From NCBI GenBank assembly GCA_022266195.1, contig WHVY01000003.1:9486001-9550000 (forward strand): a DNA stretch of 64,000 nt, given 5' to 3'. The stretch is from Tetranychus cinnabarinus. Taxonomy: Eukaryota; Arthropoda; Arachnida; Trombidiformes; Tetranychidae. Of the stretch, positions 9,065 through 20,577 are shown one piece after another. Position 1 is the first letter of the stretch. Each line of letters opens with the position of its first letter. The translations under genes and the position numbers were made by a program. The notes beneath the pieces were generated by a model that did no database searches, was not told the DNA's origin, and worked only from the letters and a program-made list of their open reading frames with translations.

Positions 9065-11848
9065 ATGGAACTGATCAATCTATGGATATTTTCGGCCATC
9101 ATTGTTCTTCTCAATTTAATCTTTGGTGGTTTGTTTTCAATCGTTCTTCTGGTATTGGTGCTTTCCGGGGCTTACACTTTCGGTAAACTATGTTTATCGT
9201 CCAATCAAACCATCTTCAAACAGTTCACATGGGCATATTTACTGGACTGTAATAACCCTAAAAGAAAGCAAGGATTACAGGAGACTTTGGAAAAACAAGG
9301 AATTATTAAATTTCTCAAGACTAGAGAAAGAGATGAAATCTATTTTTGTTTCATCTGTCAAGAGAGGCGATGTTTACGCCACGGTCCTGAAGTCAAAGTT
9401 GGATTATTTCATGAGCGTCGTATTCTTGTGAACTCCTGTTTAAATGAGCTTCTCGAAGATATTATCAATTTGTGCCTAGATGATGTCGATAGTCTTAAAA
9501 ATAATGATAAATTGTGTCAAGAGGTTAGAAGATGCATATCATTTGTAACTGGTAATCTAATTAATCGAATGAGATTGAACGTTAATTCATCTGAATTTAT
9601 CTCCAAGCGTTTGCCTACCTCGTTGATACAACATTTGTATTTCTTCCTGAAAGGTAAACGTCAAGCAAGATCGGCTTACTTTATTCGGGAACAAGTAATC
9701 AAAGTTTACCGAGAAAATGATTATTACTGTGATTCAAATTATCTTCATTCCATGGTTAAAAGCTGCCATCACTTACTATTATCACCAACCTTACTGTCCA
9801 ATTCAACTTTAGCCCACTTTTCCCTCGAACTGATTGTTAATTGTGTCTTAGAACCTTTCCTGGATCTCATCTCTAATCCATACTATTTTAATACCTTCAT
9901 TATTTTGTTATTAGAAGGAATATCGAATGTAACTGAAATCGATAAGTGTATCAAGGAGGATGAAACCAAGCTGTCCAGTAATTGTCAACCAGCTTCTTCC
10001 TCTTCTTCTGCTTCAAACACGCATTCCTCCACTGTAAAGGCTCACTCACTTGACCAATTACTGGAAAATTTCTCAAAACCCATCAAAGAGTTAAATAAAG
10101 AGGAAAACTGCTTGGGACTTTCATTGAAGGAAATAATTAAAGATGAGCAATTACTTTTTATCTTTATGCAATACCTGAAAGAGGAAGGGTCCGTCAACTT
10201 ATTGCAATTTCTGCTCTCTATCGATTCATTCAACTGCCGCCTATTAAAGCCTGACCTAAGTGAAGAGGAGAAATCTGATTTAACAAGGGAACTTGAGCTG
10301 TTATTCCAAGAATATTTTGACGATGAAAGTCCTGATTATATTCATTTTCATGATGATGCAATCAAACAGTCGCTTAAAAGTATAATTGAACGTAAAGAGG
10401 TTATACTACTTCAAACCAGTGATCCGTTGTACAAAGCTTACGATCAAGTTTATAATACTGTTGATCGAGTCTATTTGCCATTATTTTCCGAATCTTCACT
10501 ATATTTTAAACTAGTTGCCGGATCGAGGTCAGCTCAATCTTTATCATTCGATGCCAATGATGGTGATAATTTATCTCTCTCTAGTCAAATATCATCAATA
10601 ACGGATGTAAATAAAAAGTCTAATGGTGACGAAGCAAGAGACAAAGATTCCATTAAAGAAGAGGATGAAAAGGTTGAGGAAGATATTCAAGTAATCCATG
10701 ATTTAAGTTCTTGGAAAGTTAAAGTTGATCGAGTAGATAAACGAATCAAGAGTGAATTTGATGACGAAGAAATTGATGAAGAGGAAGATCGTTTAATCTA
10801 TTTGATTAAAGTGAATGATACCAAAGAAGAGACATCTTGGGATGTGCAAAGAGAATTTGATGAGTTCCATGTTCTTCAATCAAAATTGCGACAATTTCAT
10901 GGCAATATCAAAGGAATTGATTTCCAGTTACCTAAAAAACGCATAAATCTATTTTCCAGTTCTTCCTATTTCCCAGTTACACAGACAAACATTTCTTTTC
11001 TTGAGGGTAACCTCAACGATCTCCAAGCTTTCATGGAAACACTCCTGTCCAACCCTGCTCTACAATTTTCATCTCTTCTACATTCATTTCTCAAACCTTC
11101 CGCATCGTCAAATCAGTTTAACTCTACCTCAGTTGATTTCAGGAAAATGATCCGCAATATAAACTCATCATTCTCTTTGAAAGGTGGAAATGATCTGCGA
11201 ACATCTCTTCAACCCTTCATTCTTAATTTTGTAAATTCAACTGAAAACAAACGAAATACTGGCTCGAATGACAAGGAAACAACCAATTTAGGAATTAAAA
11301 GTAATTCAAACAGCTTTGAAGATGCATTAGATCCATCGGACCTTGAAATTAACAACGACGCTGTTAATAGTGATTTTATTGGTGATGGCAAAGGAAATAC
11401 ATTTTATGATTTAATACTTTTTATCATGAGCAGCATTTACGATTTAGATGAATCTAATTCACGAGTTTATTATTTATTTAAATTAGTTGAACCATTAGGT
11501 AAAGACGTGGTACAATCTTTAATGACTAGATTTTTTGAAAGTGAATTGAAAAGTATCATTTCACTTGATAATTGCATTTTGGCATTGGAAAATTTAAAGT
11601 CGACACTAGAAGCTCGAAAATCTCCAAGAGATGTCAATGAGGAGGAAAAGCTTCGAAAATTGAGGGAAAGAGAAGCTTTAAAGGCAATACAAACCAAACT
11701 AAATTACATACCATTTACACCTTCGTCACTCTCATTTCATCTTTATTATTGTTTCCAATTTCCCCAATTGAACAAACAATTTCTCTACATAGTTCTTAAT
11801 CAGCTATTCCTCCTCTTGTTTCCAGAAGTTTTTAATGATGATAATTAA
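9065..11848 (+). CDS. Snx14: Sorting nexin, SNX14-like (PXA-RGS-PX-nexin C)
   Basis: A single-exon protein of 927 residues, close to the length of animal SNX14. Family members sit in the ER membrane and act in lipid-droplet contacts and lysosomal or endosomal lipid handling; some bind lipids through PX and PXA. In order: N-terminal membrane segment(s) at residues 5-40, a Cys/His cluster at 95-107 (CFICQERRCLRHGP) like that of SNX14, a PXA domain at about 115-290, a Ser-rich linker at 300-330, an RGS-like domain at about 350-480, an acidic linker at 515-575, a PX domain at about 545-680 and a nexin C domain at about 755-905. The open frame begins six bases earlier at a TTG, but the first ATG (GTCATGG) at 9065 is the natural start. 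SNX13, SNX19 and SNX25 share the architecture; the Cys/His cluster favours SNX14. A polyadenylation signal lies 63 bp after the stop. Confidence 0.9.
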   Translation: MELINLWIFSAIIVLLNLIFGGLFSIVLLVLVLSGAYTFGKLCLSSNQTIFKQFTWAYLLDCNNPKRKQGLQETLEKQGIIKFLKTRERDEIYFCFICQERRCLRHGPEVKVGLFHERRILVNSCLNELLEDIINLCLDDVDSLKNNDKLCQEVRRCISFVTGNLINRMRLNVNSSEFISKRLPTSLIQHLYFFLKGKRQARSAYFIREQVIKVYRENDYYCDSNYLHSMVKSCHHLLLSPTLLSNSTLAHFSLELIVNCVLEPFLDLISNPYYFNTFIILLLEGISNVTEIDKCIKEDETKLSSNCQPASSSSSASNTHSSTVKAHSLDQLLENFSKPIKELNKEENCLGLSLKEIIKDEQLLFIFMQYLKEEGSVNLLQFLLSIDSFNCRLLKPDLSEEEKSDLTRELELLFQEYFDDESPDYIHFHDDAIKQSLKSIIERKEVILLQTSDPLYKAYDQVYNTVDRVYLPLFSESSLYFKLVAGSRSAQSLSFDANDGDNLSLSSQISSITDVNKKSNGDEARDKDSIKEEDEKVEEDIQVIHDLSSWKVKVDRVDKRIKSEFDDEEIDEEEDRLIYLIKVNDTKEETSWDVQREFDEFHVLQSKLRQFHGNIKGIDFQLPKKRINLFSSSSYFPVTQTNISFLEGNLNDLQAFMETLLSNPALQFSSLLHSFLKPSASSNQFNSTSVDFRKMIRNINSSFSLKGGNDLRTSLQPFILNFVNSTENKRNTGSNDKETTNLGIKSNSNSFEDALDPSDLEINNDAVNSDFIGDGKGNTFYDLILFIMSSIYDLDESNSRVYYLFKLVEPLGKDVVQSLMTRFFESELKSIISLDNCILALENLKSTLEARKSPRDVNEEEKLRKLREREALKAIQTKLNYIPFTPSSLSFHLYYCFQFPQLNKQFLYIVLNQLFLLLFPEVFNDDN

Positions 11849-11910
11849 TATATCCTTCTATTGTTTTAGATTTATTAGTTTTGTTTATTTAATTTTTTTC
11901 AAAACTGTGA

Positions 11911-11916
11911 AATAAA
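11911..11916 (+). other. Polyadenylation signal of the SNX14-like gene
   Basis: AATAAA lies 63 bp downstream of the TAA stop of the SNX14-like gene, the first canonical hexamer after the coding region. Confidence 0.6.
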
Positions 11917-13544
11917 AGTCAAATAATTTGTACCAATACATTTGAACATTATTTTTGCAAAATCAAAATTTTGCAGAATAAGTTTGTCTCATTGAATTTT
12001 TCAGTTCACCTCATTGAAGACCTCCAATAAAAATGTAATTGTATTTTAATAAACCTAGTTGATTAACTCAAACCTTGACACAAATCTTGAATTCACTTTG
12101 ATCAGCATTTAAAATGTTGATGGAAGAATCATATTGCTAACAATATTTACTATAATTTTCCAATTCAATAGGAAACTCTGCAACAATTGGCTTATCCTTT
12201 TCCACAGCTTGCTTTTTATAATTCACCGTCGTTTAATTGATCCACACATAATAAGAACAACAATGACGAACAACAATTAATCTAAATTTGAGAAATGAAT
12301 AGCTATTAGTTAATAAACTGTAACAAAATATGAACAAAAAATATTAACTCAACATTAATTCAATCAATTTGAACGAAATACAAAATAATGTCCACAACCT
12401 GAAGCGTCATCTGTCATCGGTAACAGTAACTTTTGTTTTCGGTTTTTTTGAAATCATAACATTGATCAGCTGAGGCAGTTTCAAACTGAATGGCAGTTAA
12501 AAGAACGTTGTTATTAAGCTCTAAATAATTTAGTTTCTTCCATTATTATTATGTCAACGGATTTACATTTATCAATATAATCAAGGTAATTAATTTCCAC
12601 ACATTTATCAAACATCTGTTGAATTATTCATCCATTTAATCAAGCGTTAATAAGATTCAAGAATTACATTTTTCCTACCTTTCTCTCCTTGTCTTTGTTC
12701 TTCCTTTTACGCAACCTTTTTTATTGTTTCAACTGATTTTAATATTTAATTTTTTTGCCATCACTCTTCTTGTTTCTAATTTTTATCACAGCTATACGTT
12801 CAACATATCCTTCTATTTTTCATCACATTACATCATCAAAGGATTGTCCCATCATCACTATCATTGTCTCTAGACACATAATGATCATCAGACCGATTAC
12901 CAGCAGTCAGACTTAAATGAGGTTCAGATTTATCAACATCACATGATTGGATTCTAATTCTTCCCCAAACAATGAGAAAGCTATTAGACAACATTACATT
13001 TTCAACGAGATAAAACTCAAAGTATCCGTTAACTGGTAACAACAAATACTGACTTCAATACTATTTTCTTCACGCTGATTATTTTTTTATTGTGCTGCTC
13101 ATTTCCTCATCATCATTCTTGGCCTGTCATTTTTCAATTTCATATCGCTACAAGTCCACTTTCGTCTAACTGAGATGGTAAACAAGGATAAATTGTACAA
13201 AAAATGGTTGAAATATAAAACAAAAAGAAATCATAATTTCCACAAAAGATGTCTTGACAACAGAAGTGTGCTTTAATTTGGCTGGTAGCTGTGACCCAAT
13301 TTATTTCCTTATTTGTTCTGTTAAATACTAATTGAAGTGGATTCAATATGATCTTTGGTTAACATTAACAGTCAAGTTGGATGAACTAGCATATTTACCT
13401 TTTCCATGTGTTTCCACCTTCTTTTTTCTCCACCTCAACTGCAAATTATTTTTATTCTCAGCTCTCATCTTCATTCTAAACTTGAAATCAACAAGAAATC
13501 ATCTTCACTGCATGGAAGCAACCCTAAATTTCGGATTTAATTAA
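11917..13544. other. Intergenic, weak candidate minus-strand exon
   Basis: Mostly AT-rich noncoding sequence. On the minus strand a frame ending in TGA near 12836 (upstream limit about 13045) encodes an acidic tail (containing HYVSRDNDSDDGTIL) and has CAG or TAG acceptor-like sites upstream. It could be the 3' exon of an unrecognised gene. No partner exon or domain could be tied to it, so it is not called. Confidence 0.3.
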
Positions 13545-13741
13545 TCTAAGCTTTGCTTAACAAATTATGTGATTAACTTTGAACACATCGATTATTTTCT
13601 CAACTCAACATCTTACAAGACAATCACCATTGAAGACATTCAAGCATACCGTTTATTTGTTGAACTTTTGTTGTTATTTAACGTTATTCTTATTGTTATC
13701 AGTGTACTTATGATTCGTGCAATTAAACGACACCTCAAAAA
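13545..13741 (+). CDS. Candidate exon with one transmembrane helix, unrecognised
   Basis: A frame open from the TAA at about 13542 to a good donor (AAAAA followed by GTAAGT at 13742) encodes about 65 residues. They include an NST glycosylation site, a hydrophobic helix (RLFVELLLLFNVILIVISVL) and a following basic stretch (RAIKRHLKK), the layout of a single-pass membrane protein with its C side in the cytoplasm. There is no ATG in the frame, so it would be an internal exon, possibly beginning after the AG at about 13553-13554. Splicing would be phase 2, and no downstream exon joins convincingly. I do not recognise the family, and chance is a real alternative. Confidence 0.25.
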
Positions 13742-14424
13742 GTAAGTTCATTCAGTTATCTTTTTTTACCTTTCAATGTTAAATCCAGAATCAAGGTAAT
13801 CACAACATTTTACAGCCATTTTCACTTTTTACATTTAATCTTATTTAAACTTACTTTAACCTTTCATAACCTTTAAAGAAAGACACAAACTCACTTTATT
13901 ACCTGATTATCACTTGAAACTGAAACAATTTATTCATCAAGTTGCCCACCAGAATTTTAAATCACTAGTCTACATACACTGAATCAACACAAAAAATAGT
14001 TCATTGATCTCTTGAACAAATCAAATTCTAGGTCCATTTAAAGTTAATACAGAGCTTTGCTAGTCTCAATTTTTCAATTGAATTAACTGCTATTAACAAA
14101 ACTCTCTGTTAATGACAGTCATTTTCAACTTTCCATCTTTGTTTTATACTGGAACTCTTACAATCGAATCAATAGATTCTTTATTTAGCTCTTTCTTTCA
14201 GCAATCAAAATTGATTAAACCCTTCCAATTCAAGGTTGAAATGTTTTTCAAAGATGAAACCTTAACTCAGCCAAATCTTAATAGTAAAATCTTTTAATAA
14301 TTTTAGCTCAAAATTATAAATGTAGATCATAAAAATGTAAAAAATGTGCTTACATGAATTTTAATATACTTCAATGAAAACATCAAAAACTACGCACGTA
14401 AAAAGTCTACAAAACAGCATTTGA
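13742..14424. other. Noncoding stretch, nothing identified
   Basis: AT-rich sequence. A 61-codon frame at 14112-14297 has no recognisable domain, and joining it to the upstream candidate exon through its internal AG sites gives stops. Confidence 0.4.
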
Positions 14425-14800
14425 AACTCAGACTGATTTTTAATTCTTTGTTAATCACTAAATTGTTAATAGCCTTTATATTTTAATTAAACAGAGCCAT
14501 GTTTCAGATCAATTCTTTGCTTTAATTCGATTGCTCTTTCCAATTCTCATCATTTTCCATCTTCCATTCAAATTCAATTTCCATTATCGTTTTACTCTAA
14601 TTTCAAGCATTCTAATTGTCATCAATTTAGTTTATTTCATTGCAAATTCATACTACAGGCAGTTTTTTGTTGTTAACCCAAAATCCATGAAAAATATTTT
14701 CCATTTTTCTCATTTAAACTCATTTCAATTCATGATATATTTGCTTTTCATTATCAATGTTTACTCATTTATTGTTATGCTATCATAATTTTCCTGTTAA
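14425..14800 (+). repeat. Relic of the receptor-flanking repeat
   Basis: The stretch at about 14665-14795 matches the noncoding flank found at 2075-2175 and 5990-6120 (shared TTGTTGTTAACCCAAAA and TATTTGCTTTTCATT). A weaker match at 14425-14475 corresponds to 5950-5990. About 190 bp of unmatched sequence separates the two parts. It looks like a third, degraded copy of the segment that flanks the receptor genes, lying beyond the SNX14-like gene. Confidence 0.65.
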
Positions 14801-17800
14801 TGTATACAAAAGGAAACAAGATTTCATCTTTTTCTCTGATTCAGTTCAGTTTTTGTCACCAATTTTCCCTCAGTAACACAAGATTATCATTCTAACCAAA
14901 GTGAGTTGAAAAACAATATTCAGAGTGAAAAGATTCAAGATTATCTGATTAACTTTCCATCAATATTTACAGTTTAATCCATTAGCAAAACTGATCTCAA
15001 TTGAAAGGACAATTAGTATCACTCAATTCACGTCGTAAATCCAATTGCTTCCAAAATGTATATTGATCTTTGATCGTTATTATGATTACTCTGGTTGTTT
15101 ACCAGACTATTCATCCTAATTCAATGTTTCCTGATCTATTTGGTCTCCTATTAACAATTACCTTTAATCTATTGATTCATCGTTAGATATTTAATACTAA
15201 TTGTTTGCACATTACCATTAGTAGATCAACAATTAAACAAATGAACACAAAAGAAACCCTTTGTTGCCATCAAAAACCGTTCAATAGTTTTTACAATTTA
15301 CCACATTTTTGACTGCTTTCAACTTTGGGTCAAACATTGTTTTTAGTTGATCACCATCTTTACTCAACCAATTAATTAACTAATCAACAATTCAAAGCAG
15401 CAGCAATTTGAACAATTTCAAAACCAGGTTAACCATCAACATTGATAAAAAGCTAATTGTCAATCTCAATAAAGATACAAAGTGAACCTAAAATTAACAA
15501 TTTTTTCTTCATTCATTTACCTTAATTGTTGCTAAATAACCCAAATTAATTATAACTAGGTTGACATTGTGTCAACATTGAACAATCTCTGAAATGTTAT
15601 TGTTACCAATATTTTTTTGGTTAACATTCAATTTACCCGATTCCTACAAAAAACCTTTAATTGACCTTTATTGCAGTTTAACTTTCTAATGTAATTTTTC
15701 CTAATCTTTCCTCATACCTTGTTTCATATCATCCACATGAATCTCCACCAAACACATGAAAACACTTTAGTAATTTCTTTAATTCACTCAAACTCTTTCA
15801 TCAACTGAAGGTAAAAATTTACCAAATCTGTGCAAATGTCAACCAGAATTGAACCAGTTTTACAGTAAAAGTGATTCAATCTTTTGAACCAGAAAAAGCA
15901 ATTCAACTTTCCATTGAAATGCAAAACCAACCCTAAGGGACTTGAGTTATTAAACCTTTTATCAACCAAATATAACATCTATCTTTAATGATAGTTTTGG
16001 ATAAAATCTTTACGATCATGTTGATTTCAGAGAAAAAGAAAGTTTCCATGAAAATTGTGACGTCTTCAATATCAACCTTTTATACTTTCACATAAACTCA
16101 ATTCATCCTTGAATTGAAAAATTAATATCACCAGAGTTGAAACTTTCGTTTGATATACTTTTACACAAATTCAAACATTTCTGGTTCAACTAAATTAACT
16201 TTAACCACTCTAGTAATCAACTTAATCATGACGAAAGAAACATCATTTGACACTCACAATTTGACAATCAAGCCAACAGCACATTTTCATGGTTAAGATG
16301 TTGATTGCCTTTCATCTCATCATTAACCATCTTCTTGATCATTACTCTCATCTGATCATTTGATATGAAGTTTTTCAGATGAATGATTACATGTTTTTGT
16401 TCACACTGACATTTGTTCAAAATCATCTCAACTTTCAATGTTAATTGACCATTATCATGCAAAATGTTTTCAGTTGTTCATTAAATCTTTGCTTCCATTT
16501 CAACTTGCAAATTTACTCTTTATGTTTAATCATTGGATCCAATTGATTGTAAACCTGCCCTTGAACTTGACTGTGTTATTAACTTGAATCAATACCAATC
16601 AATACCAATCAATGGACAAAATCAATATTAATTTCAAAGTTTAGTCTAGAAAAGGTTTACAACTGAATTCCAATAATCATTCATGATGATTAAACATTTT
16701 CTCAGTCCCAACAACAAAAATCCATTCTTTAGTCTTTCAATTGTTTCCAATTTTCAATGGTTCAGTTAATGAATAGCAAAAAAATTGATTCTCAATTTTT
16801 ATGCCTCATGAATAGATAGTGAAATGTCATTATTACAATGATAAACATGAAAATATTGACAAAATGTGTCTTCCAAACCAGTAAACATTATCATCAACTG
16901 AGTCTTAATCACAAGACTAAACATGTTTACACTTTTACTTGATTGTAATGTTGAAAATACACCGAAAAAAGCACGAGATTTCCTCCTTTTTCTCCCCTTT
17001 TTCTGGTTATTTTATCATACTTTGTACATAACCGTCTCAATGAAACATTCAAGGTTTTGCATCACTTGAAGCTTTTCATGAATTATTATGAATGAATTGA
17101 GCTTATTTCTTTGTCTTCCTTTTGACCTGAAAATAACATGTTATTATCAATATCATCCTCATCATCATTCACTTTGTAACCTACACAAATCAAATTAACA
17201 CTCACAATTTGTGTACATTTCAAACCTCAAGGTTTTAAAGGACAAAATTGACTTCAAAAACACGTTCACATGCAAGGCCATATTAGGTTTTGTTGTTTCC
17301 AGTTTTCATCAAACAAACCATTCAAGATGGACACAACAACGTCATCACATGTGCTAACAATTAAACAACAATCGACTAAACAATTAACAGTTGTTACTTA
17401 ACCAGAAAAAACCAGATTAAACTGTGAAATCGCCTTTTCCCAAACAGAATCCTTTTGAAGGAAAACCTTGAAAACCGTATTTTCCCCAAAAATTGCTTGA
17501 AATTGAATTGAAATTAATTTTCCTATTTACATTTTCTCGTTAATATTTTTTACTTTATTTTAGCAACATTTGCTATAAAATTCTGGTAAAATGATGACAA
17601 TTTTTAAAAAGATGTGAACATCTTTGACTATCATTTTTGTGTTTCTCCTTTTAACTCGTATTTATGAGTATTTTGAGTGTTTGCCTTTTCCTCAAGATGA
17701 AAGCCTTTCCTTTTTAAAAACTTGCTCCTCATCAGCCTCTTCATCCATCTTCATCTTGAAGATATTTTACAATCATAGTCAAGTCTCGTAAAAATTTACA

Positions 17801-19523
17801 AGCAAAAAAGTGCCTTTCATGATGTTAACTTGAGCATATCTTGAAGCTACAAAAGTAACCTATTTTTGCCTGAAAACTTTACAACTCTGTTTTGGTCTGT
17901 AATTTTCAATTGCATTTTGGGCTCAACAAAAAAATAACTTATTTTCACTCACTTTTCGTCTCTTTTTTCATCGCCAATTTTCATCATCTTCATCATCAAC
18001 TTTTAAACTCTGTCATTCAGTATCAAAAGTTATGATCAGTGTAAATAATTCAAAACTGAAAGACTTTATTCAATTGATTTTGTCATTTACAAAAGGCTTT
18101 CATGTCGATTCCAATCTCACAATGAAACTCTTTCGTGCAAAATCAACTCAAAATCCTTGGTCCTGCCAATTAATGATTAGTGAATACAAATGCTTTAAAC
18201 AATTTGCTAGTGTTCATTGTAATTATGGTTTACTATGGAACGGTAGTTACACTTAACTGTAGTTTGAAAATAAAACAATTTACTGTATTAAAGTTGTTGT
18301 TCCAACTTTAGCTATTTCAACCTTTTGTAAATTGTTGAAATTAACCCTGAAGATTTACCTGAAAAAATCTGTGTAATGATGTTTACTGTTTCATTTATGA
18401 GGTTTAAATGAAGGTTTACAAATAGATATTTTGTTAATTGAAAATCAGCAACCTCTGTCAATCATTTGTAAACTATCAGTTAATTTTCTTGATTGAAATG
18501 AGTTGATCATTGAAACATCAAAATGTTCAAACTGGAAAATTTGATCAAAAATTGATCTAAAGGTTTATAATGAATGCATTTATTCAAGTTTAAAATGAGC
18601 TTCAACGAAATGTTTTTCAATTCAACTTGAAATGTTAAATTTTGATTAAACATGGTGTGATTGATGATAATGTAAGTTTGAAAGATTCATTGAAATCTCA
18701 CAGGATAAAGTTACCTTGAAATGTTTCCTGAATCAAATTGAATACATTTTAGATTCTTTTCAATGTTTCATTATCAAATAAATTACACTCATTTTCATGT
18801 TCATTCATCAACAATTTTCACCATTATTAGTTTATTATTTTCATCACTTTTCACCATGATTATCATCATGTTGAATCACCTTAGCATTTATCACTTATCC
18901 TGTCTTTGAAATGTTACCGATTGTTGACAGAATCTAGGTGATAAATACCTGAATAAAAGAATCTATTGAAAGTGTAAATATCTGAACAAAACTGATAAGA
19001 GACTTGACAAGAGTCGAGATTATTTTCAATGATTTAATCGCAATCAAATTGTAGTTCCATCAATCCTTTTCATTCCTTGATTGTTCTTTATTCAAGTTTA
19101 TAAATCTTATCCTGATTTATCAAGTTCAACTTTGAACCATTGAACCCATTAATTATGTAAATAGCGATGATGAATCTTCATTATTTAAATGTGAAAATTG
19201 TTTTGACAAAAGAAATGACTTCTCATTTGAATCGATATGATAATGTGTGTTGAAGGTATGAAATAATGAAATGAATTATTGTCATTATTGGAATGTTTTT
19301 ACATAAAATATCATTTAAAAGTTCATTCATGATGATAATGATTTCAATGCAATTCTGTGACTTGAAAAGGTCTCTAAATGTTTATTCAAGCTGACAATGA
19401 ATTGAAATATTGGATAAAAAACAAGAGATTCTTGGATTCCAATTTTACCGTTGAAAACTTTGAATGTTTGAACCTAAAGCTTTAGTATTCACAGTATTTA
19501 CAAGAGACTATCTTATATCCTCT

Positions 19524-19550
19524 ATCATCATCATCATCATCATCTTCATC
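19524..19550 (+). repeat. ATC microsatellite
   Basis: Uninterrupted TCA/ATC trinucleotide repeats, breaking down into CTTCATC at the right end. Confidence 0.8.
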
Positions 19551-20537
19551 TTTCTTTGTCTCTTGAGTCTTTCAAAAATCATTTTCAAGTCAAAAGAAGG
19601 AACAAGATTTACTCTTCTCCTTCAAAATTAAATCCCATAGTAAACTTATCCTTATTTTAGTTCCCATTTTTTTGGCAACTTCTTAGTTCAAAATAAAAAC
19701 TGGATGATGATAATGATGATGAACCATTCAAATAATGCCCACTTAAAAATGCTACTTTAAGACATTTACAGAGAGATGAACAAGAATCCTTATAAGACCG
19801 TATAATAGAGGCGTTAGAATGATGATGAACCTTGCAAGAAGCGAGAAGATTATAATAAAAATCAAATGAAAACCAAAGAAGAAATGCTCTCCATCAAAAT
19901 CCAATCTTCTAATTTACTTTGATTACAATTTGCTCCTGAAAGTAACCGTAAATCAATGAACAATTACCAACCGTTTAGATTGAAAATTAACTTTACCTGA
20001 GATGAAAATTCCAGATGATTTTTATCAATAATCATTTTCATTTTTTCATTCTTCGATTATTTCAGTTTGCAAATATTTCTTTGCTCTTGACTTTTTAAAA
20101 TCATCAACCTCTGTCATCAAAATCACAAAACAATCAATTCAGTTACATCAAGTTGCAGTATTCATCGGGTTAGGTAACCTTTCAGTAAGCCTAAACTTGC
20201 TTGAGTCTTGCAAACACTTTTAAAATGGCTCGTCTTTTGAACGACTATTGAACAACTTGTCAATTGAAAAGCATTTTTTGTCATGTAATTTTTGTTTGCT
20301 TTGCAATTTCACTCAAAAGGTAATATTTACTAGGGTCAAATCACCAAGATCAATACACTTTCACAATTTCTCAATTTTTCATCACAATAATATAAAATAA
20401 CCCGATGATGTTCGCACTCAGGCAAGACATGAACTCTCAATCTGATATACCTTTGAAACAAGCTTTGAGTTCAGTTGAATGGCATTTTCAAAAGAGTTAT
20501 TAACTCTTATACAAAACATAGTCACTATCAATCAGAA

Positions 20538-20577
20538 TAGGTTTTTAGGTTTAGGTTTAGGTTTAGGTTTTGGGTTT
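20538..20577 (+). repeat. Telomere-like TTTAGG run
   Basis: Four to five adjacent GGTTTA units with imperfect edges. This resembles arthropod (TTAGG) or plant-type (TTTAGGG) telomeric repeats but is short and internal. Confidence 0.6.

Noticed and set aside
14531..14788. Hydrophobic frame that could be a membrane-protein exon
   Set aside because: Its second half lies in the receptor-flanking noncoding repeat, and two frames are open at once over the first half, so the openness is not informative.
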